Assembly: GCA_030345135.1 (NCBI GenBank)
Contig: CP128386.1
Coordinates: forward strand, 7,115,001 to 7,179,000
Direction: 5' to 3'
Length of the DNA: 64,000 nt
Source: Chitinophagaceae bacterium DXS
GTDB taxonomy: Bacteria > Bacteroidota > Bacteroidia > Chitinophagales > Chitinophagaceae
Part shown: one piece after another, positions 50,750-60,082 of the stretch
Layout of the letters: each line of letters opens with the position of its first letter
Position numbering within the stretch: the stretch's first letter is position 1
Program-made: the position numbers and the translations under genes
Notes under the pieces: generated by a model
Told to the model about the DNA's origin: nothing
The model's input: only the letters and a program-made list of their open reading frames with translations
Databases searched by the model: none

Positions 50750-51282
50750 TGGCTGCACCGATCGGAAACAAATTCTGGGAACAAAGAAGCTCTCACGGCA
50801 GGAAGAGGATCTTTTCCAGCCCCAAAGTATTATGGGAAGCTGCATGCGAATACTTTGAATGGTGTGAAGAGAATCCGTTACCAAGTGTTGAGTTCAATGG
50901 AAAGGATGCAATCAAGTGTGAAGTTCCAAAAATGAGAGCATTCACCCTGCAAGGTTTATGTTTATTCCTAGACGTTAATACAAAGTATTTCAATGAGTTC
51001 GAAAAGGAATTGGAAGGGAAAGAAGATAAAATGAGCAAAGGCTTTTCCGAAATCGTTACGCGCATACGGGAAATAATTTTTAACCAGAAATATACTGGCG
51101 CTGCCGCTGGCATGCTTAATCCGAACATCATTGCCCGGGATCTTGGACTGGTAGATAAGAAAGACATGACGACGGACGGGCAGCGATTACCGAGCAATTC
51201 GGGATTAGACCTATCCAAGTTGCCGCTTGAAACCTTAATGGAAATTGCAAAGTACACAGACAATACAGAAACCGAAAATTAG
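50749..51282 (+). CDS. Terminase small subunit
   Basis: The 177-residue protein has the gp3/terminase-small pattern: GNKFWEQRSSHGRKRIFSSPKVLWEAACEYFEWCEENPL...FTLQGLCLFLDVNTKYFNEFEKEL...MLNPNIIARDLGLVDKKD. It should recognise phage DNA for packaging. Its 3' end overlaps the large subunit by 38 bases. Confidence 0.9.
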   Translation: MAAPIGNKFWEQRSSHGRKRIFSSPKVLWEAACEYFEWCEENPLPSVEFNGKDAIKCEVPKMRAFTLQGLCLFLDVNTKYFNEFEKELEGKEDKMSKGFSEIVTRIREIIFNQKYTGAAAGMLNPNIIARDLGLVDKKDMTTDGQRLPSNSGLDLSKLPLETLMEIAKYTDNTETEN

Positions 51283-52720
51283 CATCACACATGAACAACT
51301 GTATGCTGAAATAAGCCGGAGGTCGTTTTACCAGTTTGTAATCTACTTCTGGGATACTGTTATTGCTGAAACTCCCATATGGAACTGGCACGTAAAATAC
51401 TTGTGTGATCAGCTTCAGGCAATCGGCGAAAGGGTGAAAGAAAGGAAGCCAAAGGAGTTTGATTATTTCCTCATAAACGTGCCGCCCGGATCCTCTAAAT
51501 CAACCATCATTTCCGAGATGTACCCTGTGTGGTGCTGGACTATTGACGCGACGCAAAGGTTCATCTGTGGGAGTTATGCCAGTACGCCGGCTGAAGACAT
51601 CGCAGAGAAGTGCTACAAGATTTATACGAGCGACAAGTATAAGAGGTTATTCCCCCATCTGCATGGGAAGAAAGCGGGTGGCGGTAAAACAAAGTTTAGT
51701 AATGGCTTAGGAGGGGAGAGATATACAACATCAACGGGAAGTGGTATCACTGGTATTCACGCACACCAATTGATTGTGGATGATCCCATGAGTCCACAGA
51801 TTGCAGCTTCTCAGACGGAGCGAGAAAGGGCTAATAAGTGGGTACAGGAGACATTAAGCAGCCGTAAAGTCAGCCAGGAAGTAACCGTCACGATTATTGT
51901 AATGCAGCGATTGCATGAGCTTGATACAACCGGTTATCTGCTAAAAAAAGAGGAAGAGGGGCTAAGGATAAAACATATCTGTATCCCCGCAGAATTGAGT
52001 AATGATGTAAAACCGGCCGAGCTGAGAAACTTTTATGTCGACGGTCTTTTTGATCCTGTGCGGCGTACCAGGCAATCTCTGTTACAGGCAAGACTGGAAC
52101 TTGGTAGCTACGGATATGCCGGTCAAATGCAACAACGTCCGTCACCGGCTGAAGGTGGAATAATCAAAAAGCACTGGTTTGCTATCATTCAGCGTGACCG
52201 GTTATTGGATTATACGATCCCACATTTCCAGCTTGATACAGCATACACTGAGGATGAGGAGAATGATCCTACAGCTGTTGTTTGCTATTACATGGAAAAT
52301 GACAAGGTACATGTATACAATAGAATCAGCGTATGGAAGGAGTTTCCCGATTTAATAAAGTGGCTTCCTGAGTATGTCACGCAGAACGGTTACACAAACC
52401 GAAGCAAGATCTATGTTGAACCGAAGGCGTCTGGCAAATCCGTAGTTCAGACAATCAGGAAGGGAACAAAGCTCAATATCATCGAAAGTGCAGCGCCTGA
52501 TGATGATAAAATGACCAGGGCTCACATTGTATCGCCAAAGATTGAGTCAGGACAGGTGATCCTGCATGCTGGCCAGTGGAGCGATCCATTCGTTAACCAG
52601 ATAACCTCATTTCCAAACGCTCAGCATGACGACGAGTTTGACTGTTTGATTGCGATAATAATGCGGGAACTAATGGTAGAAAAGAAAACTAAAAAGAAGC
52701 TCGGCGGCTTCTTTCACTAA
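51245..52720 (+). CDS. Terminase large subunit
   Basis: The frame uses a TTG at 51245 because no early ATG exists. ATPase: NVPPGSSKSTIISEM (Walker A, about 78-92), HQLIVDDPMS (Walker B), and the coupling region TVTIIVMQRLHELDTTGY. Nuclease: FQLDTAYTEDEENDPTAV, IYVEPKASGKSVVQ and AQHDDEFDCLIA supply the acidic residues. It is the packaging motor and nuclease. Confidence 0.94.
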   Translation: MQSTQTIQKPKISITHEQLYAEISRRSFYQFVIYFWDTVIAETPIWNWHVKYLCDQLQAIGERVKERKPKEFDYFLINVPPGSSKSTIISEMYPVWCWTIDATQRFICGSYASTPAEDIAEKCYKIYTSDKYKRLFPHLHGKKAGGGKTKFSNGLGGERYTTSTGSGITGIHAHQLIVDDPMSPQIAASQTERERANKWVQETLSSRKVSQEVTVTIIVMQRLHELDTTGYLLKKEEEGLRIKHICIPAELSNDVKPAELRNFYVDGLFDPVRRTRQSLLQARLELGSYGYAGQMQQRPSPAEGGIIKKHWFAIIQRDRLLDYTIPHFQLDTAYTEDEENDPTAVVCYYMENDKVHVYNRISVWKEFPDLIKWLPEYVTQNGYTNRSKIYVEPKASGKSVVQTIRKGTKLNIIESAAPDDDKMTRAHIVSPKIESGQVILHAGQWSDPFVNQITSFPNAQHDDEFDCLIAIIMRELMVEKKTKKKLGGFFH

Positions 52721-52734
52721 TAAATCAATCTAAA

Positions 52735-54126
52735 ATGGAACAGCAAGAATTAGAAACGCTAATATCCAATTTTGAAGAACTTAAAAAGAAAGTGGTTGCG
52801 ACAAAACCTGCTTTCGATTTTGACAAGATCAGCAAACAGTATGACGTGTCAGGGCATGCCGTGATGAATGAAACACTCCGCCCGAAAAAGAAAGTCGAAA
52901 CCGATGACGGAGCTTCGTTTGTTGATGTAGCCCGGTTGCCCGTACCCTTTCAAAAAAAGATTGTACAACTAGCAGCCGCTTTCCTTTGTGGCAATCCCAT
53001 TCAGTTGGTAGCAAATCCGGAATCAGAGATCGAAAAGTCTCTGGTTGGAATCCTTACTAAAACATGGGATGATAACAAGCTGGATTATGACAGTAAAGGC
53101 ATTCTCAAGCTAATGATGAAGGAAACAGAAGTCGCTGAGCTCTGGTACACCGAGCCTGTTGATGGCGAATACTGGAAAGGTACTTTTAACCAGGGGAGCA
53201 ACTTCAGGCTCAGAATGAAAATACTGGCCAATTCGTTAGGGGATAAGCTCTATCCTGTTTACAATAACGCAGGAGATATGATTGCATTCGGCCGGGGCTA
53301 CTTTTTGCCAGAAGGGGACAAAAAGATAGAACACTTTGATCTTTACACGGATAAGGCGACGATCAAAGGAAAGAAGACTGATGCTGGGTGGGAGACGACC
53401 CCTGAAACTAACATGATTGGGAAAATCCCCGTCATCTACTACAACCAGGATGCAGTTGAATGGGCAGATGTGCAGCAGCTCATTGAGCGCTACGAAACTT
53501 CAATTTCAAATCACGGTGACACAAACGACTATTTTGGTAGTCCAATAGTGTTTGTTGAAGGCGAAGTCACTGGGTTCGCAAAGAAGGGAGAACAAGGGAA
53601 GGTGCTGCAAGGTGAGAACGGCGCCAAGGCCGAATATCTTTCATGGGATCAGTCTCCCGAAAGCGTTAAGCTGGAACAAACAAATTTGCGATCTCTTATC
53701 CTTGATTTCAGCGATACACCTGATATTTCCATTGAGAAGATGCAGTCGCTCGGAACATTCTCAGGCATTGCTCTCAAAATGTTATTCTTGGGTGCACATC
53801 TTAAAGCCTCAGACAAAGAGGAGGTTTTCGGTAAAGGCATTCAACGTAGAATAAACTTCCTAAAAGCAGCTAATGCAATAATCAACTTGAAGCTTAAGCC
53901 ATCTTTGACGCTTTCAGTTAAACCAAAGTTCACCTATTATCTGCCATCCAACGAGAAAGAAATGATCGATTTGTTAACCTCTGCGGTCGGCACAGGGAGG
54001 CCCATTTTAAGCCAAAAGACAGCTGTTGGGCTTAACCCACTTGTACAGAATGCGGATGATGAACAAAAGCAGATTGACCAGGAGAAGAAGGACGCTCAGG
54101 AAGGATTAAATGACTTAATGCAATAG
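52735..54126 (+). CDS. Portal protein, SPP1 gp6 type
   Basis: The 463 residues follow the SPP1 portal layout: VDVARLPVPFQKKIVQLAAAFLCGNPIQLVA at the N-terminus, MIGKIPVIYYNQDAVEWADVQQLIERYETSISNHGDTNDYFGSPIVFV in the centre and FSGIALKMLFLGAHLKASDKEEVFGKGIQRRINFLK near the end. The portal forms the 12-subunit channel for DNA entry and exit. Confidence 0.93.
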   Translation: MEQQELETLISNFEELKKKVVATKPAFDFDKISKQYDVSGHAVMNETLRPKKKVETDDGASFVDVARLPVPFQKKIVQLAAAFLCGNPIQLVANPESEIEKSLVGILTKTWDDNKLDYDSKGILKLMMKETEVAELWYTEPVDGEYWKGTFNQGSNFRLRMKILANSLGDKLYPVYNNAGDMIAFGRGYFLPEGDKKIEHFDLYTDKATIKGKKTDAGWETTPETNMIGKIPVIYYNQDAVEWADVQQLIERYETSISNHGDTNDYFGSPIVFVEGEVTGFAKKGEQGKVLQGENGAKAEYLSWDQSPESVKLEQTNLRSLILDFSDTPDISIEKMQSLGTFSGIALKMLFLGAHLKASDKEEVFGKGIQRRINFLKAANAIINLKLKPSLTLSVKPKFTYYLPSNEKEMIDLLTSAVGTGRPILSQKTAVGLNPLVQNADDEQKQIDQEKKDAQEGLNDLMQ

Positions 54127-54139
54127 GCATGATAAAATA

Positions 54140-56041
54140 ATGAAGGGATTGCCTAAAAAAGCAATCCCCCGTCTCGAAGTGTATAGTAAGAGACAAAAAT
54201 TAATCAATCTGCTCGATAGTTGCAAGCTTAAAAAACCGCAGAAATTGCAAAACATCAACGATCAATACGAGAAAAAGCACTTGCGCCAGCTCATTGAAGC
54301 GTCAAAGAGGATCCGTTCCATATATGACGATACAATTCAAGAGATCTCATTAGCTGCAAGTAAAATCAATATAGGTGGGAACGTCTTTGAGTTAAAGGAC
54401 TATCCGGCCTTACAAAATCGTATTGACCGTGCCATCAAAAAGATGCATGGAAGCATCTACTCAACCGTTGTCAACGGAATAGAATCTTCCTGGGGACTGT
54501 CCAATGAAAAGAATAACACTCTGCTTGACGTTCGGCTGGCCGGTAAAAGGCTCTCTAAAAAGACTAAGGCAGTCTTATATGATCCAAATGCAAATGCCTT
54601 GGAAGCATTCATCAATCGTAAAGAGAAAGGCATTGATTTAAGCAAACGCGTTTGGAACACTGTTGATCCTTATAGGCATGAAATAGAACAATCCATGGGG
54701 CTCGGTATAAGCAAAGGACAATCAGCGGCAGAAATAGCGAGAGATATGAAGCAATATCTAAATGATCCTGATAAGCTTTATAGGCGTGTTAGGACAGCTG
54801 ACAGTAAATTAGTTAACACAATCCTCGGCGAGACAAAAACTAAGGACGATACTGGCTCTTTTAAGCTTTCAAGAGCTGCCCAAGAATACAATCCCGGTCA
54901 AGGTGTTTACAGATCTTCCTTTAAGAACGCAATGCGTCTGACGCGGACGGAAACCAATATGGCCTATCGCAATTCGGACTTTCAGCGTTGGCAAACCATG
55001 CCCTTTGTCGTAGGTATCGAAATTAAGCTGTCTAACGCTCATCCGATGTACGACATATGCGATAAGTTGGCCGGCAAATATCCAAAAGACTTTCATTGGA
55101 CTGGATGGCATCCGCAATGCATCTGTTACCAGGTGCCGGTAATGATGTCTGATGAGGAATATGACAAGGTCGAGGAGGCGATGTTGCGAGGCGAGAACCT
55201 TAACATCAAAAGCAAGAATGAAGTTGAAGACACGCCTGCAGCATTTAAGGAATACGTATTGATAAATAAAGACAGAATTGCCAAATGGAAGAGTAAACCG
55301 TATTGGGTAAAGGACAATTCAGATTATTTTAAAGCTGCTGGAGAGGATAACGAGAAGTTTAATACAAGTACTGGCCAGACCACACCAGCTGGAAAAAACA
55401 TTCGCAGTCAATTTATCAGGGTAGACAAAAAGATATCCGACAAGGTAGACAACGCTCTTATTGCGATTGACAGCGTACACGGTGACGGGATCCTTAACGA
55501 TATTCCTTTTAAGCCAAGCAAGAGTAGGGAATTCGCTGCTGCATTTGCTTCAATTGGTGGCAGGCCGCTTGAGATACTTCTTTCCAATTCTCCCCATCCC
55601 GAGTTAAGTATTATTCACGAGATGGGCCACTATTTTGACCTGCATGCTATTGGAAGTGAAAGAAGTTGGGCCAGCTTATCTGCAGATCTACCAATGGCTA
55701 AAGTTATGGAGGCCGCACAGCAATCAGATGCTATTAAAAACATTCAATCCATTCTTGACAATGGATTTATGACCTTTGACAATAAGGATTATTCGTTGGA
55801 TGATAGGCTAAGGAAGCATTTGCGGTACTTAAATAGCCCAAAAGAAATATGGGCTCGAAGTTATGCTCAATACATTGCGAATAATGCAAATAGTGCGAAG
55901 CTTACAAAGTATTTGGACAGTATAATCTCAAGTGAAGAACCATTGGGCTTTCGCTCACAATGGCTTAAAGAAGATTTTAAGAACATTGAAAGTTCTATTA
56001 CTGAAATGATGCTGAAATTAGGATGGATGACTAATCGATAA
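54140..56041 (+). CDS. MuF minor head protein fused to zincin domain
   Basis: Residues 1-345 are a phage minor head protein: the MuF core is FKNAMRLTRTETNMAYRNSDFQRW...HPMYDICDKLAGKYP...HPQCICYQVPV. After a linker, residues about 430-633 form another domain with the zincin motif HEMGH (His493, Glu494, His497) followed by YFDLHAIG, preceded by LEILLSNSPHPELSII. MuF proteins with C-terminal toxin domains are known as phage-borne polymorphic effectors. This one may be injected or released as a metallopeptidase. Normal minor head proteins lack this extension. Confidence 0.88.
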   Translation: MKGLPKKAIPRLEVYSKRQKLINLLDSCKLKKPQKLQNINDQYEKKHLRQLIEASKRIRSIYDDTIQEISLAASKINIGGNVFELKDYPALQNRIDRAIKKMHGSIYSTVVNGIESSWGLSNEKNNTLLDVRLAGKRLSKKTKAVLYDPNANALEAFINRKEKGIDLSKRVWNTVDPYRHEIEQSMGLGISKGQSAAEIARDMKQYLNDPDKLYRRVRTADSKLVNTILGETKTKDDTGSFKLSRAAQEYNPGQGVYRSSFKNAMRLTRTETNMAYRNSDFQRWQTMPFVVGIEIKLSNAHPMYDICDKLAGKYPKDFHWTGWHPQCICYQVPVMMSDEEYDKVEEAMLRGENLNIKSKNEVEDTPAAFKEYVLINKDRIAKWKSKPYWVKDNSDYFKAAGEDNEKFNTSTGQTTPAGKNIRSQFIRVDKKISDKVDNALIAIDSVHGDGILNDIPFKPSKSREFAAAFASIGGRPLEILLSNSPHPELSIIHEMGHYFDLHAIGSERSWASLSADLPMAKVMEAAQQSDAIKNIQSILDNGFMTFDNKDYSLDDRLRKHLRYLNSPKEIWARSYAQYIANNANSAKLTKYLDSIISSEEPLGFRSQWLKEDFKNIESSITEMMLKLGWMTNR

Positions 56042-56204
56042 TAAGGTTAGGGTCATTATTATCTGCTATAGCGATAATCCGGATTGCATCATCGCGATCT
56101 TTTGCAGCGCGCATGATTTTCACCAAATAGAATATTTCTTCCTCTTTGGATAGTTCAATGCCTGCATTGACTTTGGCCATTATTTCATCTAAGGAAAATT
56201 CCAT
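56031..56204 (-). CDS. Small acidic protein A (57 aa), possible immunity protein
   Basis: The minus-strand frame starts MEFSLDEIMAKVNAGIELSK and continues EEEIFYLVKIMRAAKDRDDA, then IRIIAIADNN. It is acidic and helical. The neighbour at 56214-56390 is a clear paralogue. Its stop overlaps the end of the MuF-zincin gene by 11 bases. Two related frames of the same length in one orientation exclude chance. The role as immunity is inferred from position. Confidence 0.75.
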   Translation of the reverse strand: MEFSLDEIMAKVNAGIELSKEEEIFYLVKIMRAAKDRDDAIRIIAIADNNDPNLIID

Positions 56205-56213
56205 GATGTAAAA

Positions 56214-56390
56214 TTATAAAAGTTTGTCTTGTTCTTGATCGTCGTTATTTGCCATTTTGATGTATTGCAAAGCTTCCTCACGGCTATTGGCTACTTTGAG
56301 AATTTCAACCATGTAAAATGCTTCTTCTTCTATAGTTAAATCGAAGCCAGATTCAACCTTGGCAATGATTTCATCTTTTGAGAATTCCAT
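56214..56390 (-). CDS. Small acidic protein B (58 aa), paralogue of A
   Basis: The product starts MEFSKDEIIAKVESGFDLTI and continues EEEAFYMVEILKVANSREEA, then LQYIKMANND. Compared with protein A, the same positions hold MEFS-DEI-AKV--G--L--EEE-FY-V-I---A--R--A. The two genes are nine bases apart on the minus strand and arose by tandem duplication. They probably share a transcript with the 136-residue gene upstream. Confidence 0.78.
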   Translation of the reverse strand: MEFSKDEIIAKVESGFDLTIEEEAFYMVEILKVANSREEALQYIKMANNDDQEQDKLL

Positions 56391-56409
56391 AGTCGGATTG
56401 TATGGAGGT

Positions 56410-56820
56410 TTAACGCTTTCTGTTGGCTCTATTAGTTTTAATTAAGCCCAAAAACTCTTCGGCGACCTCCACGTTATATCTCAATATAATAGTTTTCGAC
56501 CATTTTGACAATACCTCATTTTCATATTTTTCATTGTGCTTAAGGCGATTAGCAAGCCTAAATTCATGTTGCAACTCGTTGATGACATACTCATGAAAAG
56601 GCAAAAAAGATGCTTTAGCTTCAGCTTGGATGCTACTAACAATTTTATTAGCATGAAATCTACTTGAACTCAACGCCAATAGCAACTCCAATCTATTAAC
56701 AACCGTCACATAGTTGCCTCTTGTATTAGTAATATCCAGGCAGCCAGCAAGCTCAACGTTTTCAATATTTCCTATCGCTACATATTTCATTTGCTTATTC
56801 AGGTTTTGCACACAAAGCAT
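56410..56820 (-). CDS. Hypothetical protein (136 aa) heading the minus-strand cassette
   Basis: No family recognised. Mostly helical in its second half (FHEYVINELQHEFRLANRLKHNEKYENEVLSKWSKTIILRYNVEVAEEFLGLIK); the N-terminal part (MKYVAIGNIENVELAGCLDITNTRGNYVTVVNRLELLLALS) is mixed. The ATG at 56790 is an alternative. It lies 19 bases upstream of protein B on the same strand inside the late operon, so the three genes form an inserted cassette. Confidence 0.65.
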   Translation of the reverse strand: MLCVQNLNKQMKYVAIGNIENVELAGCLDITNTRGNYVTVVNRLELLLALSSSRFHANKIVSSIQAEAKASFLPFHEYVINELQHEFRLANRLKHNEKYENEVLSKWSKTIILRYNVEVAEEFLGLIKTNRANRKR

Positions 56821-57097
56821 TTGTTAATTGACATAATGATCGGTTAATAGGGCTTTAGGTATTGCCAAAAAACTAACATAGTTGTATTTGTCACGCCGAT
56901 ATCTGAGAAGCATGATTCATAAAATTTCAGAGTCTTACAACTTGTTTGATGGAGCAAAAAAACTGGCCAACCGACTTTATGTTTGAAATAAACAGCAAAT
57001 ATAGCAACAAAACCGCAGTGTTGCTATATCATATTTTACTCTACCCAATAGTTTGAACATTTTTGAATCTGAAAATTCAAAAAGAAAGTTCTTACAC

Positions 57098-57718
57098 ATG
57101 AAACAGAAACTGCTGGCACAACTGATTGTAAAATATCCAGGGGTGTCAAGGATATTCCTGGGACTTTATGCAGACAAATTATCCGCAAAAGTAACAGAGG
57201 AAAGTCAAATACAGGGCGTCATTGACGAACTCGAAAACCTTCCAATCTCAATTCCCGATTTAGCAGCAGAATTCCAAAAAGAAGGCGACCGCAGGGTTAC
57301 CGAAGCTCAAAAAAAGGCGGCTGAAAAGAAGCCTGGCGAGGGTGGTAAAACTGAAGAGGACAAAACAGATCCAAAGACGGACGACACAGCTACGTTACTG
57401 AAAACTCTCTTGCAAGAGGTACAGACACTAAAAGCTGATAAGGCTAAAACAAGCATGCAAACAAAGGCTGCTGAAAAGCTTAAAGACATTCCTGCACGGT
57501 TTTACGATAAAAGAGCTTTACCTGAAAAGGATGAAGATCTTGAAGCATTTGTTCAGGAAGTTAACGACGACTATAACGCGTTTCGTCAGGAGATGGTTGA
57601 CAAAGGTCTCGCAATTAACACGCCTCCTGCAGGTGGTAAGAGCGCCGCCAGTGCAACAACAGTAGACCCTGATATCGTTGCATTCGGCAAGAAACAAAGC
57701 GAATCAGTTAAAAAGTAA
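57098..57718 (+). CDS. Capsid scaffold-like protein
   Basis: I use the ATG at 57098 (MKQKLLAQLIVKYPG); the TTG at 57053 is less likely. The protein is highly charged and helical, with a long Lys/Glu/Thr-rich stretch (EAQKKAAEKKPGEGGKTEEDK) and coiled-coil middle (ATLLKTLLQEVQTLKADKAKT). Position between MuF protein and the decoration/capsid genes fits a scaffold. Confidence 0.78.
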   Translation: MKQKLLAQLIVKYPGVSRIFLGLYADKLSAKVTEESQIQGVIDELENLPISIPDLAAEFQKEGDRRVTEAQKKAAEKKPGEGGKTEEDKTDPKTDDTATLLKTLLQEVQTLKADKAKTSMQTKAAEKLKDIPARFYDKRALPEKDEDLEAFVQEVNDDYNAFRQEMVDKGLAINTPPAGGKSAASATTVDPDIVAFGKKQSESVKK

Positions 57719-57730
57719 AATCTTAACAAA

Positions 57731-58318
57731 ATGGGCGTAGGCTTCAAAAGAAAATATGGAACCAGTGACATTCCTGTGTTCCAGGGCTACGGCAAGGACA
57801 TACAGCTTGCCCAGGGCGGTTTCCTGCTTGATACAACCGGTTTAGTAATCGGCACTGTACTTAAAGCAGGGACTCCAATGACGTTTGATGAGTCAACCCG
57901 CAAAGCGAAACCAATGGCAACAGCCGTGGTTTACGAAAATGCTGGTGGCACCGCAACGCAGTACAAGGTGAAAAAAGGCAGCATCCTTAAGGTGGGTGAT
58001 AACCTTGCCAAAAGCAAAGGTGGTGCAGCATATGCAATCACTGCAATTGATACCTCAAATGCGGATTATGATCTGTTGACAGTAGGTACAACAATCGGCG
58101 CTGCTACAGCTGGAGACGTATTGTTTGCTTCAACTGCTACCGGTGCAACATCTGCTGCTTTGCCTGTTATCAAAGGCGTGTTATACGCTGATGCAGTAGT
58201 AGACTCTGGCGAAAGCGTTTCAGTTGCCATTCGTGCTACTTTGTACGCTCGCAGAGTTCCATACTCTGTAGACATCGCAGCAGCATTGCCTGGCATAATT
58301 TATTCTCAGTCGATGTAA
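57731..58318 (+). CDS. Head decoration or fiber-like protein
   Basis: The 195 residues are small and beta-rich (GFLLDTTGLVIGTVLKAGTPMTFDESTRKAKPMATAVVYENAGG, GESVSVAIRATLYARRVPYSVDIAAALPG), with abundant Ala, Gly, Thr and Val. Such proteins often lie before the major capsid gene and decorate the shell. The assignment is from position and composition. Confidence 0.72.
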   Translation: MGVGFKRKYGTSDIPVFQGYGKDIQLAQGGFLLDTTGLVIGTVLKAGTPMTFDESTRKAKPMATAVVYENAGGTATQYKVKKGSILKVGDNLAKSKGGAAYAITAIDTSNADYDLLTVGTTIGAATAGDVLFASTATGATSAALPVIKGVLYADAVVDSGESVSVAIRATLYARRVPYSVDIAAALPGIIYSQSM

Positions 58319-58368
58319 TTCCAATACCTGGGAAAAACCAATTTTTTAACTCTCAACTATTTTTAAAA

Positions 58369-59460
58369 ATGGCAATAGTACCATCAGTGTTCGGAGACTT
58401 GGCAAAGCAGCAAAATTTACAGGCTTTGATCGACAACTCTCTGGATGCTCTGTATACAAAGTCAATCTGGAGGCAGTATCTCGATTGGGGACTTCCTCAA
58501 ATGGAATTGACGTTCGCTACCGCGATTGGCCGTTCCCGCATCGAAGCCGCCGCTTCAATAGTGGATCCGGATTCACCGGCACCAAAGAGAAGCAGAGGGA
58601 AGCTGGAAATGTTGGAAGGTAAGATTCCAACAATGAAGCAGTCTTTTGCTCTTAACCAAAAGGATTACAGGGCGCTCAAAGGTTTGGAAAACCTGCCGAT
58701 CGCAGACGCCCAAAAGAAGCAGCAGCTGATTGAAAAGCTTTGGAAAGACGTTACCAATGCTGCCGCGTCTACAGACCGCAGGCTGGATATCATGTTCCTG
58801 CAGGCTGTTTCAACATTCCAAATAAGCATTAATGTATTGAACAACCCCGATGGCTCTGCCCTCGGCGCAGTTGATCTTTTGGCAGCACCTGAACAAACAA
58901 GAAAGGTTTCTAAAGTGTGGACTGATCCAACTGCAGATCCTTTCAAGGACATCAACGATGTAGTTCTGTATGCTGCTCAGTCAGGTCGTGCATTCTCCGA
59001 AATCTGGATCGATATGGAGACTTGGCTGGCAATGAAAAACCTTGCAGCTGTTAAATCTGCTATCTCCGGATATCAGAATCCTGGCAGCAACAAGAATTTC
59101 GTTGTAACCCTCACCATCATCAATGAATATCTGGCCGCTAACCAGTTACCAACTATCAAGGTAATCAATGAGCGCAGAGGTATTGAGCAGGATGGCATAA
59201 TTCAAACAATCAATCCTTTCAAAAAGGAGAACGTTGTTTTCGTTCCTGCCGGCAAGCTGGGTATTGTTCACAATGCAATCGCTATCGAAGATATGGAGCC
59301 TATCCAGGGCGTTACATATGCGAAGTACGATCGCACTCTGCTTTCTAAGTGGAGAGATAACAACCCATGGCAGGAATTCACACAGGTTGAATTAAACGCT
59401 TTCCCTGCATTGGAAGCTATCGACGGCATATTCTTGTTAACAACAGATGTAGCTGCATAG
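58369..59460 (+). CDS. Major capsid protein
   Basis: The 363-residue protein sits in the normal capsid position and has suitable length. It contains an early helix/strand region (WRQYLDWGLPQMELTFATAIGRSRIEAAASI), a central domain, and IKVINERRGIEQDGIIQTINPFKKENVVFVPAGKLGIVHNAIAIEDMEPI, typical of HK97-fold A-domain ends. It should form the shell. The stop overlaps the next GTG start by one base. Confidence 0.85.
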   Translation: MAIVPSVFGDLAKQQNLQALIDNSLDALYTKSIWRQYLDWGLPQMELTFATAIGRSRIEAAASIVDPDSPAPKRSRGKLEMLEGKIPTMKQSFALNQKDYRALKGLENLPIADAQKKQQLIEKLWKDVTNAAASTDRRLDIMFLQAVSTFQISINVLNNPDGSALGAVDLLAAPEQTRKVSKVWTDPTADPFKDINDVVLYAAQSGRAFSEIWIDMETWLAMKNLAAVKSAISGYQNPGSNKNFVVTLTIINEYLAANQLPTIKVINERRGIEQDGIIQTINPFKKENVVFVPAGKLGIVHNAIAIEDMEPIQGVTYAKYDRTLLSKWRDNNPWQEFTQVELNAFPALEAIDGIFLLTTDVAA

Positions 59461-59771
59461 TGACCAATAAGGAATACATATCAACTATTCTTGGAAAATT
59501 CGGTGTGTCAGCCGCTGAAATAGATATCCTCCTGTTGGAGCAATCAATCATTCCGGATGATCCGATAACGGAGACAAGATCATTAAAGGAGGCGATGTAC
59601 AATCAGCTTCCTTTAATGATGGCCGGGTTGCAAGAGGTTTCCGAAGGAGGATATTCTGTAAAATGGAATATGGAAGGGGTGAAAGCCTGGTATTCCGCTT
59701 TAGCCTCTGAATTGGGCCTTGACAATAAGTTATTTCCAAAACCAAAGATTACGAGCAAGTCTGTATGGTAA
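59460..59771 (+). CDS. Head-tail connector-like protein (103 aa)
   Basis: The GTG at 59460 shares a base with the capsid stop. The helical N-terminus (TNKEYISTILGKFGVSAAEIDILLLEQSI) and MYNQLPLMMAG...WNMEGVKAWYSALASELGL match the Bacteroidota phage family often called DUF6706. The position suits a head completion (connector) protein. Confidence 0.75.
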   Translation: MTNKEYISTILGKFGVSAAEIDILLLEQSIIPDDPITETRSLKEAMYNQLPLMMAGLQEVSEGGYSVKWNMEGVKAWYSALASELGLDNKLFPKPKITSKSVW

Positions 59772-60082
59772 GACAGTATCCTCATAGAATAGTGTTTACT
59801 GTTACGGGCAACAGTTATCGTAATGGGCAAGGTAATTGGGTTGAAGGGACACCAAGCATCATTGAATATCCTGGAAGAGTTGAAGCAAATAGCAGTGGAG
59901 GCTTCCTGACGGACGAAGACGGTAAACGCTTGGAATACAGTTGGACTTTATATATGCCTTTGCCTGTTCAGGATGTGCCTGCGGGTTGCAATGTCGAAGT
60001 TTTTAGTGGTGCAGATAAAATCTGTAAATCTAAACTTAAACGCTTCAGCATAGGCCAGTTAAACGCGAGGGCTTGGTTATGA
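59765..60082 (+). CDS. Head closure-like protein (105 aa)
   Basis: The small beta-rich protein (RIVFTVTGNSYRNGQGNWVEGTP, YSWTLYMPLPVQDVPAGCNVEVFSGADKICKSKLKRF) resembles SPP1 gp16-type head closure proteins in size, order and strand pattern. Both ends overlap neighbours (seven and four bases), showing tight coupling. Confidence 0.72.
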   Translation: MVRQYPHRIVFTVTGNSYRNGQGNWVEGTPSIIEYPGRVEANSSGGFLTDEDGKRLEYSWTLYMPLPVQDVPAGCNVEVFSGADKICKSKLKRFSIGQLNARAWL

